In this document: positions 62,308-64,000 of the stretch, piece by piece | Numbering within the stretch: position 1 is the stretch's first letter | How the letters are laid out: the number at the start of each line of letters is the position of its first letter | Source: Planctomycetota bacterium | Lineage (GTDB): Bacteria > Planctomycetota > B15-G4 | Direction: 5' to 3' | Length of the DNA stretch: 64,000 nucleotides | Assembly: GCA_020638905.1 (NCBI GenBank) | Contig: JACKHP010000018.1 | Location: 18,376 to 82,375 of the forward strand | The notes under the pieces: generated by a model | Database searches by the model: none | What the model was told of the DNA's origin: nothing | Seen by the model: only the letters and a program-made list of their open reading frames with translations | Translations under genes and position numbers: made by a program

Positions 62308-63450
62308 CGACAGCATCGCCGCCTCGAGCACGCGCTGCGTCTCGTAGGCGTCCGCGAAGTCGGGCAGCGGGACCTCGGGCTCGACGCCGGACATCGCCTT
62401 CACGATGTCGGCCGCCATGTTCACGAAGCCGTGCTCGTAGCCGAGCACGTGCGCGTCGGGCCACCAGTTGCCCGCGTACGGATGGTTGCCGCCGGACGTG
62501 CACATGATGCGCCGCCAGCCCGCGGTCGCGGGGCCGAGCGTCTCGTCGTGGAACCAGAGCAGGTTCATGTCCTCGAAGTCGAAGCGCAGGGCGCCCTTGT
62601 CGCCGTGGAGCTCGAGGGTGTTCTTGTTCTGCCAGCCCGTCGCGAGGCGTGAGGCCTCGAAGCTGGCGACCGCGCCCCCCTTGAAGCCCGCCAGGAAGAG
62701 CACGGCGTCGTCGACGTCGCTCTTGCCGGTCTTCGCCGCGCCCCGTCCGCCCTTCGCGATGCCGGCGCCCTCGGCGGCGGGCAGCACGCGCTCGGTGATG
62801 AAGGTGCGCGCCACCGCGCCGTGGATCTCGGTGATCTCGTCGCCGGTCACGAAGCGCGCCATGTCGACGATGTGCGCGTTGAGGTCGCCGTGCGCGCCCG
62901 AGCCGGCGCGCTTCTTCTCGAAGCGCCAGACGCGCGGCGTGGCCGGTCCGCCCCAGCTCTGGAGGTAGGTCGCGCGCACGTGGTAGAGGCGTCCGAGGCG
63001 GCCCTCGCGCACGAGCTGCCGCGCGAACGCGACCGCCGGGCAGCGGCGGTAGTTGAACCACACGAAGGTCTTGGCCTTCTTCGCCTTCTTCGCGGCGTCG
63101 CGCATGGCGCGCGCGTCGGCGAGCGTGCCGGCCAGGGGCTTCTCGCAGGCGACCGACTTGCCGGCGGCCAGCATCGCGAGCGCCTGCTCCCGGTGGACGT
63201 CGTTCGGCGTGCCGATGTCGACCAGCTCGATGGTCGGGTCGTCGGCGATGTCCTGCCAGCGCGTCGTCGCGCGCCGCCAGCCCCAGCGCGCCGCGAAGGC
63301 CGACAGCTCGGCGCCGTCGCGTCCCGCCACGGTGTCCATCACGATCGGACGCGGCAGCTCGAAGAAGCGCGACGCCTGGCCCCAGGCGTTGCTGTGCGCG
63401 CGTCCCATGAACTTCTGGCCGATGAGCGCGACGGGGAGCGGCTTCGTCAT
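62266..63450 (-). CDS. Gfo/Idh/MocA family oxidoreductase (island insertion target)
   Basis: The N-terminal Rossmann part starts VALIGQKFMGRAHSN and carries CEKP at 102-105 (catalytic Lys104). The C-terminal half has GDLNAHIVDMARF and a beta-sheet domain (LELHGDKGALRFDFED). At 394 residues the length is normal. The family oxidises sugar hydroxyls with NAD(P) and often works with an isomerase/epimerase such as the one at 40 kb. The last 13 codons lie in the 52-bp repeat. The ATG was chosen directly before the Rossmann strand. It is preceded by 164 bp and then a further minus-strand gene. Confidence 0.9.
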   Translation of the reverse strand: MTKPLPVALIGQKFMGRAHSNAWGQASRFFELPRPIVMDTVAGRDGAELSAFAARWGWRRATTRWQDIADDPTIELVDIGTPNDVHREQALAMLAAGKSVACEKPLAGTLADARAMRDAAKKAKKAKTFVWFNYRRCPAVAFARQLVREGRLGRLYHVRATYLQSWGGPATPRVWRFEKKRAGSGAHGDLNAHIVDMARFVTGDEITEIHGAVARTFITERVLPAAEGAGIAKGGRGAAKTGKSDVDDAVLFLAGFKGGAVASFEASRLATGWQNKNTLELHGDKGALRFDFEDMNLLWFHDETLGPATAGWRRIMCTSGGNHPYAGNWWPDAHVLGYEHGFVNMAADIVKAMSGVEPEVPLPDFADAYETQRVLEAAMLSAKERRAVKLSEVK

Positions 63451-63614
63451 GGGGACCTCGCGGCGTCGGGTGGGGGACGGACGTCGGCGCGCGAGCGCGC
63501 GCGCGGTCCGTCCGGCGGACGCATGACCGTCGCCGCTCGCCGCGTCGCGTGCAAGGCCGCGGCAGAGGATCTCCACCGGGTGGCGTGTCCGCGATTCCGG
63601 AGCCGAGGCCGAAC

Positions 63615-64000
63615 CTAGCGAGCTTCGCCCGGCGTGAGGGCGCGCTCGAGGCCGAGCGCGAGCGACAGCACGCTCACGCGCCCCGTGGCGGGACCGGCGT
63701 CGCCGCCGCGGCAGGCGGACGCGATCGCGACGTCGAGGCGTCCGTCGCCGTCGACGTCGCCCAGCGCGGCGGCCGCGAAGCCGAACGTCTCGCCGGCGTC
63801 GCCGGCCAGGGCCAGCAGCGGCGCGCCGTCGCGTCCCGAGAGGAGCTGCACGCGGCCGGCGCGCGGTCCGGCGGACGGATCGAGCCAGCTCCCGACGAGC
63901 AGCTCGGGCACGCCGTCGCCGTCGACGTCGTCGACGCCCTGCGCGCAGCTCCCGAAGCCCGCGCCGGCGCGTCCCTCGACGTCGAGCAGCGCGTGGCCGT
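63615..64000 (-). CDS. FG-GAP repeat protein, 3' part (runs off right edge)
   Basis: The minus-strand frame is open to the right edge and reads DDVDGDGVPELLVGS and DVDGDGRLDVAIAS, two FG-GAP calcium loops about 57 residues apart. Between them is a RVQLLSGRDGAPLLAL strand typical of the integrin type. The frame passes through a GTG at 63909-63911 but clearly continues upstream. The start and any signal peptide lie outside the window. It closely resembles the FG-GAP protein at 23.8-25.4 kb in repeat style. The last ~20 residues form a short tail after the repeats. Confidence 0.8.
   Translation of the reverse strand, partial: GHALLDVEGRAGAGFGSCAQGVDDVDGDGVPELLVGSWLDPSAGPRAGRVQLLSGRDGAPLLALAGDAGETFGFAAAALGDVDGDGRLDVAIASACRGGDAGPATGRVSVLSLALGLERALTPGEAR

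Overview
The window is very GC-rich bacterial DNA (about 70% or more over most of its length). It carries several marks of a planctomycete of the group with large, protein-rich cell envelopes. These are a TIGR02999-type ECF sigma factor coupled to Ser/Thr kinases, several secreted proteins with FG-GAP/VCBS calcium-loop repeats, DUF1080 and right-handed beta-helix enzymes, a Gfo/Idh/MocA oxidoreductase with a sugar isomerase/epimerase, and an ADP-heptose/LPS-core gene set. The taxonomic placement is inference. I found no rRNA, tRNA or CRISPR array.

Layout. 0.2-10.9 kb: a methyltransferase, a secreted metallopeptidase-like protein, a 138-bp hexanucleotide array between convergent genes, a CopD-like membrane protein, and secreted proteins including two large FG-GAP proteins. 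10.9-15.5 kb (minus): an operon with 4-bp overlaps (Nudix, Gfo/Idh/MocA, radical SAM, heptosyltransferase) ending in an ADP-heptose synthase domain gene; it looks like envelope-glycan synthesis. 16.0-22.8 kb (plus): ECF sigma, membrane kinase with FG-GAP ectodomain, thioredoxin-like lipoprotein, and kinase with TPRs, all four overlapping by 1-4 bp, which suggests an envelope or redox signalling unit. 22.9-26.3 kb (minus): a secreted protein, an FG-GAP protein and a sigma-70-like factor. 26.7-36.5 kb: aminopeptidase N, a di-haem cytochrome c, YciH, a beta-helix enzyme, a DUF4143 ATPase with a perfect inverted repeat touching its start codon, and an unknown protein. 36.6-41.1 kb (minus): a sugar-use cluster (isomerase/epimerase, nucleoside-symporter-type MFS, DUF1080 hydrolase) followed by a small holin-like membrane protein and a thioredoxin-like lipoprotein. 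41.2-49.7 kb: a carboxypeptidase-regulatory-like repeat protein, a TPR/NHL protein, a secreted protein and a sulfatase-superfamily lipoprotein.

49.7-62.3 kb is the most striking part. A 12.5-kb block lies between two perfect 52-bp direct repeats. The right repeat is the 3' end (last 13 codons and stop) of an intact Gfo/Idh/MocA gene; the left repeat is an orphan copy of it. Removing one repeat plus the block would leave the sulfatase and oxidoreductase genes convergent, about 34 bp apart, so this looks like an island inserted at the 3' end of a protein-coding gene. The block holds one tightly coupled four-gene operon: a UvrD-type helicase with a C-terminal Fe-S PD-(D/E)XK nuclease; a UPF1-like helicase with a PLD nuclease and two zinc ribbons; a type III-like DNA methyltransferase; and a type III-like Res subunit ending in a LexA/UmuD-like S24 domain with an Ala-Gly pair, Ser and Lys at plausible spacing. 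I read it as a composite anti-phage restriction system, possibly with damage-responsive self-cleavage. No integrase is present in the block. The last kilobase or so holds the target oxidoreductase gene and the 3' part of another FG-GAP gene that runs off the right edge.
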